Shown here piece after piece: positions 8,843-17,010 of a DNA stretch of 64,000 nt; position 1 is the stretch's first letter, and each line of letters begins with the position of its first letter. A program made the position numbers and the translations under genes. Location: positions 1 to 64,000 of the forward strand of contig CACDII010000002.1 in NCBI GenBank assembly GCA_902552985.1. Reading direction: 5' to 3'. Source of the stretch: an uncultured Pelagibacteraceae bacterium. GTDB lineage: Bacteria; Pseudomonadota; Alphaproteobacteria; Pelagibacterales; Pelagibacteraceae. Under the pieces are notes generated by a model. That model did no database searches, had not been told where the DNA came from, and saw nothing but the letters and a program-made list of their open reading frames with translations.

Positions 8843-9727
8843 ATGAGCAAAAATCATTTAGGCGCAGTATATATGATTATGAGTGTTTTATTTTTTTCAC
8901 TCATGGATATTTTAATTAAAATAACTGATCAGTATGATGTGGGACAAACAATGTTTTTCAGAGCTTTTTTTGGGTTGATTCCAATATATTTTTTAATTCC
9001 CAAAGAGAGAATTAGAGATTTTTATAAAACAGATTATTTAAAATTACATTTTTATCGATCTTTTTTTGGAGCTATTGCGATGGCTGCCATTTTTATTGGA
9101 CTTAGAAACTTACAATTAGCAGAAGTTACCGCTATGGCTTTCAGCGGACCTTTGTGGGTAGTAGTATTTAGTATGTTTTTTTTAAGCGAGAAAATAAGAC
9201 TAAAACGATGGATAGCAGTTGGACTCGGCTTCATAGGAGTTATTGTAATTTCTAAACCAGGTTTTGAAAATCTCAATTTTTACTATATCTACCCGATTAT
9301 ATTTTGCATTGGTTTTGCTGGAGTTTCTATAATAATAAGAAAATTAACATTAGTAGGTGAACCAGTTTGGTTAATAGCTTTTTATTTTAGTTTAGTTAGT
9401 GGTTTAGGAGGTCTAATTACTCTTCCATTTGGAAAATGGATAATGCCAAGCAACTATGACTTCATCTTTTTTGTTTTAATTGGATTACTTGGAAGTATTG
9501 CTAATTTGCTTTTAACACAATCATATAAACTTGCTGAAGTTACATTAACTACTCCTTTAAAATATCTTTCTTTAGTTTTTGCAATAATATTTGGATTTTA
9601 TTTTTTTGATGAAATTCCTACTATCTATACTTTGTCAGGAGCAGGTCTAATTGTAGTGTCTTCAGCAATTATCTTTTTTAGAGAAAACGAGTTAAAAAAA
9701 CCTATTACTTTGCCAAGACAACAATGA
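8843..9727 (+). CDS. EamA/DMT-family transporter
   Basis: A 294-residue protein with about ten membrane helices in two EamA repeats, the first opening near residue 6 (LGAVYMIMSVLFFSLMDI) and the second near residue 148. Conserved features include FFRAFFG and a Pro-Gly pair after the fourth helix. The drug/metabolite transporter superfamily exports amino acids, S-adenosylmethionine or other metabolites. The substrate cannot be read from the sequence. The stop overlaps the start of the DNA glycosylase gene by four bases (ATGA). Confidence 0.85.
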   Translation: MSKNHLGAVYMIMSVLFFSLMDILIKITDQYDVGQTMFFRAFFGLIPIYFLIPKERIRDFYKTDYLKLHFYRSFFGAIAMAAIFIGLRNLQLAEVTAMAFSGPLWVVVFSMFFLSEKIRLKRWIAVGLGFIGVIVISKPGFENLNFYYIYPIIFCIGFAGVSIIIRKLTLVGEPVWLIAFYFSLVSGLGGLITLPFGKWIMPSNYDFIFFVLIGLLGSIANLLLTQSYKLAEVTLTTPLKYLSLVFAIIFGFYFFDEIPTIYTLSGAGLIVVSSAIIFFRENELKKPITLPRQQ

Positions 9728-10350
9728 AAAGACAACCTGTTTATTGGAAAAAGGCGAAGAAAATACTTTCTAAAAGAGATCCAGTGTTAAAAAAAATTTT
9801 TAATAAATTTAACAAAGGTTTTTTAACTTCAAGAGGGGATCCTTTTTTTTCAATTTGCAGGACAATAGTGGGACAACAAATATCAACAAAAGCAGCAGAT
9901 TCAATTTGGTTAAAATTTGAAAAAAAGTGTAAAAATAAAATTATTCCTAAAAATGTGTTAAAATTGTCGTCAGCTTCTTTAAGAAATGCAGGACTATCTC
10001 GTCAAAAAATAAGTTATTTAAAAAATATTGCAAAAAGTTTTAAAAATAAATCTTTTAATATTAAAGATTTAAAAAAAATGGATGATAGCACTGCAATAAC
10101 TTATATAACAAAGTTAAAAGGACTTGGTATTTGGAGTGCACAAATGTTTTTGATGTTTAATTTAAACAGACCAGATATATTTCCAACAAAGGATATAGGT
10201 TTATTAAGAGCTATATCCAAAAATTATAAAACACCTTATCCACCAAGTGATAGGTATTTAAATAAAATATCAAAAAGGCATTTAGGCTATAGGACTGTAT
10301 TTACATGGTATATGTGGAGAAGTATTGATCCTGTTGATGTTGAATATTAA
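9724..10350 (+). CDS. DNA-3-methyladenine glycosylase, AlkA-like HhH-GPD
   Basis: A 208-residue base-excision repair glycosylase. QQIST is near residue 51, the helix-hairpin-helix is LKGLGIWSA (131-139), and the catalytic Asp is D157 in FPTKDIGL. There is no iron-sulfur Cys cluster, so it belongs to the AlkA side rather than Nth/MutY. It removes alkylated purines from DNA. It lacks the N-terminal beta domain of E. coli AlkA and so resembles the compact Mag/AlkA form. It is coupled by ATGA to the upstream DMT transporter without an obvious functional link. Confidence 0.85.
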   Translation: MKRQPVYWKKAKKILSKRDPVLKKIFNKFNKGFLTSRGDPFFSICRTIVGQQISTKAADSIWLKFEKKCKNKIIPKNVLKLSSASLRNAGLSRQKISYLKNIAKSFKNKSFNIKDLKKMDDSTAITYITKLKGLGIWSAQMFLMFNLNRPDIFPTKDIGLLRAISKNYKTPYPPSDRYLNKISKRHLGYRTVFTWYMWRSIDPVDVEY

Positions 10351-10377
10351 TATTCTTAACTAAGTGAATATATTTAT

Positions 10378-10887
10378 TTAATTTTCATTTAATTTTTTTT
10401 TAATTTGTTCGATCCTTATTGATGCAATTTCTTTAACTTGATTTATTGCTTCTGAGAACTCTTGATTTATTTCATTTTTTATTCTTTTTCTGAATGACTG
10501 TAATATTTCATTTTTATTTTTGTCTGAGACAGCAATTATAAAAGGGAATTTAAATTTTATCTTATATTCTGAATTTAATTTTTTAAACTCCTCAAGCTCA
10601 TTTTCAGTACACTCATCTAATTTTGCTTTTTTTTGTTCTAGAGTTGATTCCAGTGTCATTACTTTTTCAACTGCTAAATCAGGGTGAGAAATTAATATTG
10701 TTAGTTGATTTTCTTTTTTTTCATTTTCAAAGACAGTTATAAATTTATTAGAAAGCTCATCATAAGTTTTAAATGGTCTTAAATTAAATACTTTTTCAGC
10801 AATCCATGTTGTTTTTTCAAAAACATTTCCAAAAATGGATATAAAATCAGACTTGCTTAGTTTATTTACTTTATCTAGAGTATTCAT
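10378..10887 (-). CDS. uraD: OHCU decarboxylase (2-oxo-4-hydroxy-4-carboxy-5-ureidoimidazoline decarboxylase)
   Basis: A 169-residue all-helical protein. It has the catalytic His in SHPDLA (H68) and a later LN-Y-KFPFIIAV segment; FPFI-AV is the family signature. It turns OHCU into S-allantoin, the last step of urate breakdown. It is divergent from uraH (the preceding step) across a 71-base promoter region, so the two enzymes flank one control point. The usual ES.EQ-A-G segment is degenerate here, but overall length and core residues are normal. Confidence 0.85.
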   Translation of the reverse strand: MNTLDKVNKLSKSDFISIFGNVFEKTTWIAEKVFNLRPFKTYDELSNKFITVFENEKKENQLTILISHPDLAVEKVMTLESTLEQKKAKLDECTENELEEFKKLNSEYKIKFKFPFIIAVSDKNKNEILQSFRKRIKNEINQEFSEAINQVKEIASIRIEQIKKKLNEN

Positions 10888-10935
10888 AATTAAATTTTCT
10901 TATTTTAGTTTTAATATATTAATTATTCAATTATT

Positions 10936-10961
10936 GTATAATATATAGACTTGACTATATG
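10936..10961 (+). promoter_or_regulatory. Promoter and dyad in front of uraH
   Basis: A TATAAT sits at 10937-10942, 16 bases before the uraH start, so a transcript would have a leader of about 10 bases. Just after it is a perfect 6+6 dyad, ATATAG-acttga-CTATAT (10943-10960), whose right arm runs into the start codon. A protein bound there would block transcription or translation, making it a candidate purine-responsive operator. No good -35 is visible. The role is inferred. Confidence 0.4.
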
Positions 10962-11309
10962 ACAAAATTAACAACTCATGTATTAGATATCTACTCAGGC
11001 AAGCCTGGTAAAGGTATAAAAGTCGAACTATACTTTTTAGAAAATAATAAAAGAGATAAGATTAATAGTATAACATTAAATGAAGATGGAAGAGCAAGCG
11101 AACCTTTAATTAAAGGTTCAAATTTTAAAGAAGGAAAGTATGAACTTGTATTTTTCATTGGCGATTATTTTAATGGTATAAAAGAAACATCCAAAATTCC
11201 CTTTTTGGATGATGTTGTAATTAGATTTGGCATCTCTAATTCTAAAGAGCACTATCACGTGCCATTACTGGTATCACCATGGAGTTACTCAACTTATAGG
11301 GGAAGTTAA
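10959..11309 (+). CDS. uraH: 5-hydroxyisourate hydrolase, transthyretin-like
   Basis: A 116-residue member of the transthyretin-related family. It starts with the THVLDIYSGKPG block (conserved His near 7) and ends with HYHVPLLVSPWSYSTYRGS; the terminal YRGS separates enzymes from hormone-binding transthyretin. It hydrolyses 5-hydroxyisourate, the product of urate oxidation, to OHCU. It is the first gene of the purine operon and touches xdhA (stop/start overlap TAATG). There is no signal peptide, so it is cytosolic. Confidence 0.93.
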   Translation: MTKLTTHVLDIYSGKPGKGIKVELYFLENNKRDKINSITLNEDGRASEPLIKGSNFKEGKYELVFFIGDYFNGIKETSKIPFLDDVVIRFGISNSKEHYHVPLLVSPWSYSTYRGS

Positions 11310-12748
11310 TGTCCTCTAACGCTGTTGAATTTGTTTTTGAAAATAAAATTATTAAAATTAAAAATCCTGATCCAAATGAAACTATTTTGAACTATGTGAG
11401 ATTAAATTTAAAAAAAACTGGAACTAAAGAAGGATGTGCTGAAGGCGGATGTGGAGCTTGCACAGTTGTTTTAGGAGAAATTAAAAACAATAAAATTTTT
11501 TATAAATCAATTAATTCTTGCATTACTTTTCTACCAGTTCTTAACGGAAAACAATTAATATTAGTAGAAAATTTGTCCTCAAAAGAGGGCAAGTTACATC
11601 CTGTTCAAGATGCAATGGTAAATTTTCATGGTTCGCAATGTGGTTTTTGTACACCAGGTTTTGTTATGTCGATGTTTACAATGTTTAAAAATAATAAGAG
11701 CATTGATAACGAGTTAATAAACGATTCTTTATCAGGTAATTTATGTAGATGCACAGGTTACAGGCCAATTGTTGATGCCGCAAAAAGTTTAAATCATTTA
11801 TCTAGGTATGATCATTTTGATAAAGATAAACCTATTATTTTAAAATTACTAAAAAAAATTAATAAAAAAAATATTGAAATTACGAGTAATTACAAAAAAT
11901 ATTTTGCTCCCAAAACAGTTAAAGATTTAAAGAAAATTTTAAAAAAAGTTAAAAATGCAAAATTATTAAGTGGAGGTACAGATTTATCGCTAGAAGTTAC
12001 AAAAAAAAGAAAGGATTTAAAAAAAATAATTTATCTTGGTTCAATTAAGGAGTTAAATTTTATTAAGATTTATAAAAGTGAGATGAATATTGGAGCAACT
12101 ACATCGTTGATAAATTTTGAAAAACAAATAAAGAAATATTATTTGGATTTTTATAATATTTTGAAAAGATATGGTTCCGTTCAAATTAGAAACATTGGAA
12201 CAATTGCAGGAAATATAGCAACTGCTTCTCCAATTGGAGATACTTTGCCTTTATTAATGGTCTTAGATGCAAAAGTAGTAATTGATGGAAATAATGGAAA
12301 AAAAACTATTTCAATTAACGATTTTTTTATTGGTTATAGAAAAACCAAACTTAAACCAGGAGACTTTATATTTTCAATTAAAATACCATTATTAAAACAC
12401 AATATTTTTAAAGCTTATAAAATTTCTAAAAGATTTGACGATGATATATCTTCAGTTTGTGGTTCGTTTAATTTAGAGATCGATAAAAATCTTATCAAGA
12501 AAGTAAGAATTGCATTCGGAGGCATGTCTGAAGTGCCCAAAAGAGCTTTAAAAACTGAAAAAATATTAGCTAATTCAAAATTTTCTCAAGAAACGTTTAA
12601 TAAGGCAACTAAAAATTTAGAAAAAGATTATTCTCCAATTGATGATATGAGAGCTAGCAAACAATATAGATTGGAAATAGCAAAAAACTTACTTTTAAAA
12701 TGTTTTTTTGAAATTAAAAATCAAAAAATGTTAAGGATTAATCAATGA
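11309..12748 (+). CDS. xdhA: Xanthine dehydrogenase small subunit (2Fe-2S and FAD)
   Basis: A 479-residue subunit. A plant-type ferredoxin domain has C43, C48, C51 and C71. A second 2Fe-2S helical domain has C111, C114, C146 and C148 (CGFCTPG ... CRCTGY). The FAD-binding domain begins near residue 190 (LLSGGTDLSLEV, QIRNIGTIAGNIATASPIGD). It passes electrons from the molybdenum subunit to FAD and NAD. It overlaps xdhB by four bases. The domain order is that of bacterial XdhA. Confidence 0.95.
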   Translation: MSSNAVEFVFENKIIKIKNPDPNETILNYVRLNLKKTGTKEGCAEGGCGACTVVLGEIKNNKIFYKSINSCITFLPVLNGKQLILVENLSSKEGKLHPVQDAMVNFHGSQCGFCTPGFVMSMFTMFKNNKSIDNELINDSLSGNLCRCTGYRPIVDAAKSLNHLSRYDHFDKDKPIILKLLKKINKKNIEITSNYKKYFAPKTVKDLKKILKKVKNAKLLSGGTDLSLEVTKKRKDLKKIIYLGSIKELNFIKIYKSEMNIGATTSLINFEKQIKKYYLDFYNILKRYGSVQIRNIGTIAGNIATASPIGDTLPLLMVLDAKVVIDGNNGKKTISINDFFIGYRKTKLKPGDFIFSIKIPLLKHNIFKAYKISKRFDDDISSVCGSFNLEIDKNLIKKVRIAFGGMSEVPKRALKTEKILANSKFSQETFNKATKNLEKDYSPIDDMRASKQYRLEIAKNLLLKCFFEIKNQKMLRINQ

Positions 12749-15060
12749 ATAATGAAAACAATTATATAAATCAAAGCAGACCACACGATAGTGCAATAAA
12801 ACATGTAAGTGGTCATGCTGAGTATACAGATGATATTAAAGAACCACCAGGTACTCTTTTTGGGGCTATTGGATGGAGTAAAAAAGCTAAAGCTATAATA
12901 AAAAAAATCAATTTAAATGAAGTTAAAAAAAGTGAGGGTGTTGTAGCAGTTGTAAATTATTTAGATATCCCAGGAAGAAATGATGTAGGTCCTGTGTATG
13001 ATGGAGACCCTATTTTTTCAAAAGATAAAGTTGAATTTTATGGTCAGCCTCTATTTGCTGTAGCAGCACATACTACTGAATTAGCTAGAAAAGCAGTTTT
13101 AAAAGCCAAAGTTAGTTATAAAGAATTAAAACCAACTACATCTATAGAGGAGGCGCTTAAGAAAAACAATCTTCTATTTAATGTAAAAAAAATTAAAAGA
13201 GGAAATGCATCGGAAGCAATCTCCAAATCAAAAAATATATTAAAAGGTGATTTTACTACAGGAAGTCAGGAGCATTTTTACCTAGAAGGCCAAGTTGCTT
13301 TTACAATTCCAAAAGAAGGTAACGAATTATTAGTTTACAGTTCAACTCAGCATCCATCGGAAACTCAACAAATAATATCTAAAATGTTGAAACAAAAAAG
13401 TAATTCAGTAACTGTTTTAGTAAGAAGAATAGGAGGGGGATTTGGTGGAAAAGAAACAAATTTTATGACAGCTAGCATTTGTGCTTTGCTTTCACATAAA
13501 ACCAGATGTCCAGTAAAGTTAAAATTAGATAGGGATGATGATATTATTATTACAGGCAAAAGACATGAGTTTAAATCGTATTATGAAGTTGGTTTTGATG
13601 ACAATGGAATTATAGATGGATTAAAAATCAAGTTAGCATCTAAATGCGGAATGTCACCTGACTTATCTCTAGCGATAAATGAGAGAGCTTTGCTGCATAT
13701 TGATAATGCTTACTACCTAAAAAATATTGAGGTAGAAAATTATTTGTGCAAAACCAATACTTCAACCTCAACTGCATTTAGAGGATTTGGTGGTAACCAA
13801 GGAATGATGGCGATCGAAAATATTATTGATAATATTTCGAGGTCGTTAAATAAAGATCCTTATGAGGTAAGGAAATTAAATTTTTATCAAAAAAATAAAA
13901 AAAATATTACTCATTATGGAATGAAAATTGAGGATAATGTAATTCACGAAATTTTTAAAAGACTAATTAAAAAATCAAATTATAAAAAAAGGTATAATAA
14001 AATTAGAGAGTACAATTCTAAGAATAAATTCAAAAAAAAGGGTATAGCGATTACACCTGTTAAATTTGGTATATCTTTTACTACAATACATCTTAATCAA
14101 GCCGGTGCTTTAGTTCATATTTATACCGATGGAAGTATATATTTGAATCATGGAGGTATAGAAATGGGTCAAGGAACACATACAAAAATTGCACAGTTAG
14201 TTGCTCATTCATTTGGTTTGCCTTATGAAAAAATTCAAATATCATCCACTAATACATCTAAAGTGCCTAATACTTCAGCAAGTGCAGCATCATCGACAAC
14301 AGATTTAAATGGTGCAGCCGCATTAAACGCAGTATCAAAATTAAAAAAAAATTTAGAGAAATTTATAAAATTAAAATATAAAATTTTTGGCAAAAAAACG
14401 CCAATTTATAAAGGTGGATATATTATATTTGGAAATAGATCATTTAAATTTGAGAAAATTGTACAAGAGGCGTATTTAAATAGAGTTTCATTGTCATCCT
14501 CAGGATTTTATTCAACCCCAAAAATAAAATTTAATAAGGAAAAATTTATTGGACGTCCATTTTACTATTTTTGTTATGGGGCCGCGGTCTCAGAAGTTAC
14601 TATTGATACTTTAACAGGAGAAAATGTTTTAGAAAAAGTTGATATTATACACGACGCAGGAAATACAATTAATCCATCGCTTGAGCTTGGGCAAATTGAA
14701 GGTGGTTTTGTTCAAGGTCAAGGCTGGCTTACGATGGAAGAAGTAAAATGGAAAGATAATGGGGAAATTACAACATTTTCTCCATCAACATATAAGATTC
14801 CTGCTGTGAGCGATATACCAAAAGAATTTAATGTAGAAATTTTCAAAGATGGAAATAATAAAGAAAATGTTGTTAATAAATCTAAAACTACAGGTGAGCC
14901 TCCTCTTATGTTAGCTATGAGTGTATTTTTTGCAATTAAAGATGCAATTGCATCAGTAGGAAATTATAAAAAAATTCCAAATTTGAATGCACCTGCAACC
15001 CCAGAAAATATTTTAATGAGTATAAAAAAAATTAAAAAAAATAGATCTTATGGAGAATAA
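12745..15060 (+). CDS. xdhB: Xanthine dehydrogenase molybdenum-binding subunit
   Basis: A 771-residue molybdopterin subunit. It has the GGGFGGKE loop (230-237) that contacts the cofactor, TAFRGFGG, and EMGQGTHTK. The catalytic Glu is E718 in TTGEPPL, the base that activates water in xanthine dehydrogenases. It oxidises hypoxanthine and xanthine to urate. It pairs with xdhA, and its 3' end overlaps guaD by 11 bases. The usual maturation gene xdhC is not in this cluster or anywhere in the window. Confidence 0.95.
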   Translation: MNNENNYINQSRPHDSAIKHVSGHAEYTDDIKEPPGTLFGAIGWSKKAKAIIKKINLNEVKKSEGVVAVVNYLDIPGRNDVGPVYDGDPIFSKDKVEFYGQPLFAVAAHTTELARKAVLKAKVSYKELKPTTSIEEALKKNNLLFNVKKIKRGNASEAISKSKNILKGDFTTGSQEHFYLEGQVAFTIPKEGNELLVYSSTQHPSETQQIISKMLKQKSNSVTVLVRRIGGGFGGKETNFMTASICALLSHKTRCPVKLKLDRDDDIIITGKRHEFKSYYEVGFDDNGIIDGLKIKLASKCGMSPDLSLAINERALLHIDNAYYLKNIEVENYLCKTNTSTSTAFRGFGGNQGMMAIENIIDNISRSLNKDPYEVRKLNFYQKNKKNITHYGMKIEDNVIHEIFKRLIKKSNYKKRYNKIREYNSKNKFKKKGIAITPVKFGISFTTIHLNQAGALVHIYTDGSIYLNHGGIEMGQGTHTKIAQLVAHSFGLPYEKIQISSTNTSKVPNTSASAASSTTDLNGAAALNAVSKLKKNLEKFIKLKYKIFGKKTPIYKGGYIIFGNRSFKFEKIVQEAYLNRVSLSSSGFYSTPKIKFNKEKFIGRPFYYFCYGAAVSEVTIDTLTGENVLEKVDIIHDAGNTINPSLELGQIEGGFVQGQGWLTMEEVKWKDNGEITTFSPSTYKIPAVSDIPKEFNVEIFKDGNNKENVVNKSKTTGEPPLMLAMSVFFAIKDAIASVGNYKKIPNLNAPATPENILMSIKKIKKNRSYGE

Positions 15061-15520
15061 CTCAAAATTTTTATTAAGAGCGATAGAACTATCTATTAAA
15101 AGTATAGAAAATCAGGGCGGGCCATTTGGAAGCGTTATAGTAAAAGATGGCAAAATTATTTCAGAAGGATTTAATAAAGTTACTTCTACTAATGATCCAA
15201 CTGCTCACGGTGAAATAGTTGCAATTAGAGAAGCATGTAAAAATTTAAATACGTTTAATTTAAAAGGTTGTGACTTATATTCGAGCTGTGAACCTTGTCC
15301 AATGTGTTTATCAGCAATCTATTGGTCACACATTGATAAAATATTTTATGCAAATTCAAGAGAAGATGCAAAGAATGTAGATTTTGATGATTCGTTAATT
15401 TATACGGAAATAAACAAAGATAAAAAGAGTAGACAAATTAAAATGATACAGATGCATAGAGAAGAGGCTCTTGAAGCGTTTAAAATTTGGAAAAAGAAAG
15501 ATGATAAAATAAAATATTAA
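15050..15520 (+). CDS. guaD: Guanine deaminase, cytidine-deaminase fold
   Basis: A 156-residue zinc deaminase. Zinc ligands are H53 (TAHGE, with E55 as proton shuttle) and C83/C86 (CEPCPMC). The C-terminal DFDDSLIY-E segment is typical of the small Bacillus-type guanine deaminase and sets it apart from tRNA adenosine deaminase. It converts guanine to xanthine, feeding the xanthine dehydrogenase encoded just upstream. It overlaps xdhB and touches puuD. A tRNA-adenosine or other nucleoside deaminase is less likely given this context. Confidence 0.85.
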   Translation: MENNSKFLLRAIELSIKSIENQGGPFGSVIVKDGKIISEGFNKVTSTNDPTAHGEIVAIREACKNLNTFNLKGCDLYSSCEPCPMCLSAIYWSHIDKIFYANSREDAKNVDFDDSLIYTEINKDKKSRQIKMIQMHREEALEAFKIWKKKDDKIKY

Positions 15521-16428
15521 TGGAATTTTCGCCTTACATAATTAAATGGCTTGAAGTTATATTGAGATGGGGCCATGTTTTATTTTCGATCCTTTGGGTA
15601 GGAAATAGTTTTTTATTTAATTATTTAGACAACAAACTTAATAAAAATATAACTAGCAACGAAATTGATGGCGAGGGATATTTAATGCATTCTGGTTATT
15701 ATTACAAACTTACAAGGCTAAAAATTTCTCCACCAACAAATTATATTAATAAATTAGTAATTTTTAAGTGGCAAAGCTACCTTACATTTATAACCGGCAT
15801 TTTATTGCTTGTGGTAATTTATTATAAAAATGCAGGGATGTTAATTGTAGATAGAAAAGGTATACAATTTTCTCCATTAATTGCTATTGGCTTGTCACTG
15901 TTATCTTTAATAGTTGGTTGGATTACTTATGATTTGATATGTAAATCTAACTTAACAAATAATAAATTTTTTTTTCTTATTATTGGTATAGTACTTTTAT
16001 TTTTAACTTCTTATGTTTTAACAGAATTATTTAGCGCTAAATTTGCCTTTTTAAGTGTCGGATTAATTCTAGGTACAAATATGTTTGGAAATGTATTTAC
16101 CGTAATAATTCCAAACCAGATGAATATAATTAACAGTAGTAAGAGAAATGAAAAATTTGATATGAGCTTATCATTAGCCGCAAAGCAAAGATCCATACAC
16201 AATAACTATGTAACTTTTTTGGTTTTATTCACCATGCTTTCTGGTCACTATAGTTTTATTGTTTACCACAAGTATAGTTGGATTATTCTTGGTTTGATTG
16301 GAATAATTTTAGCTTTGGTTCGTCATTATTTTAACTTAAGAGGAAGAAACATTCATAGGTTGTATATTTTAGTTAGTTCAATAATTTCTTTTATTGTGCT
16401 TGCTTTCTTAGTTGTCTATTTTAAATAA
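15520..16428 (+). CDS. puuD: Urate hydroxylase PuuD, membrane domain only
   Basis: A 302-residue integral membrane protein with about eight helices. It opens WLEVILRWGHVLFSILWVGNS, the family signature with conserved His and Trp, and later has NMFGNVFTVIIPNQ and a SIHNNY motif. PuuD oxidises urate to 5-hydroxyisourate and passes electrons to cytochrome c. Characterised PuuD proteins carry a C-terminal c-type cytochrome domain, but this one stops after the last helix and has no CxxCH. Its place between guaD/xdh and uraH/uraD fills the otherwise missing urate oxidase step. Confidence 0.85.
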   Translation: MEFSPYIIKWLEVILRWGHVLFSILWVGNSFLFNYLDNKLNKNITSNEIDGEGYLMHSGYYYKLTRLKISPPTNYINKLVIFKWQSYLTFITGILLLVVIYYKNAGMLIVDRKGIQFSPLIAIGLSLLSLIVGWITYDLICKSNLTNNKFFFLIIGIVLLFLTSYVLTELFSAKFAFLSVGLILGTNMFGNVFTVIIPNQMNIINSSKRNEKFDMSLSLAAKQRSIHNNYVTFLVLFTMLSGHYSFIVYHKYSWIILGLIGIILALVRHYFNLRGRNIHRLYILVSSIISFIVLAFLVVYFK

Positions 16429-16437
16429 TAAATTTAT

Positions 16438-16962
16438 ATGAGCGAAAAACTAATAGTTAATTGGGATGATTATAATCAAACTGTTGAAAAGTTAGCAATA
16501 CAAATTCATGATAGTGGATATAAACCAACTATACTAATCGGCATTATGAGAGGTGCCGCGCCGATGATAGATGTTCTAAGCAGAGTTTTTAAACTCAAAT
16601 GTGCATATCTTGCCGTAGAGTCTTATAGTGGAAAAGGAATTGAAGATGAGCAAGGTGACATAGTTTTTTCAAGAGAAATGAGTTCGATATCTCCAAATAT
16701 GGGTGGAAGAATTCTTTTATGTGATGATTTGTCTGATACAGGAATTACATTCAACAAAAGTATCGATTGGTTAAAAAAATATGAACCGATTAAAAATAAA
16801 ATAGAAGATATAAAAACAGCCACTTTATGGAAAAAGAAAAAATCAACTTTTGAACCAGATTTTTGCGCTGTAAAACTGCCTGATAATCCATGGATTGTTC
16901 AGCCATTTGAAGTTTACGAAGAAATAAAAATTGATGATTTAAAAAAGAAGCACAAAAAATAA
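16438..16962 (+). CDS. Purine (xanthine/hypoxanthine-type) phosphoribosyltransferase
   Basis: A 174-residue type I phosphoribosyltransferase. The PRPP-binding loop is LLCDDLSDTGIT (about residues 97-108), and IGIMRGA lies near residue 36. It joins a purine base to PRPP to form a nucleotide. As the last gene of the purine operon it offers a salvage branch opposite guaD/XdhAB, probably on xanthine, guanine or hypoxanthine. The exact base is not readable. It ends at a hairpin shared with the convergent permease gene. Confidence 0.8.
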   Translation: MSEKLIVNWDDYNQTVEKLAIQIHDSGYKPTILIGIMRGAAPMIDVLSRVFKLKCAYLAVESYSGKGIEDEQGDIVFSREMSSISPNMGGRILLCDDLSDTGITFNKSIDWLKKYEPIKNKIEDIKTATLWKKKKSTFEPDFCAVKLPDNPWIVQPFEVYEEIKIDDLKKKHKK

Positions 16963-16986
16963 AAAAGGGCGACCATAAGATCGCCC
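16961..16986 (-). terminator. Intrinsic terminator after the purine permease gene
   Basis: GGGCGA and TCGCCC arms (16967-16972 and 16981-16986) form a GC-rich stem with an 8-base loop. On the minus strand the stem is followed by six T residues (16966-16961), the classic rho-independent layout for the permease gene ending at 17011. It may also stop plus-strand transcription from the phosphoribosyltransferase, though the T tract on that side is weak. Confidence 0.8.
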
Positions 16987-17010
16987 CAATTTAATAAGCA
17001 TAAAAATATA

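Noticed and set aside
10349..10371. AT-only inverted repeat AATATTC...GAATAT between the glycosylase and uraD
   Set aside because: Stem is short and almost purely A/T, which arises often by chance in this composition. It is not called as a terminator.
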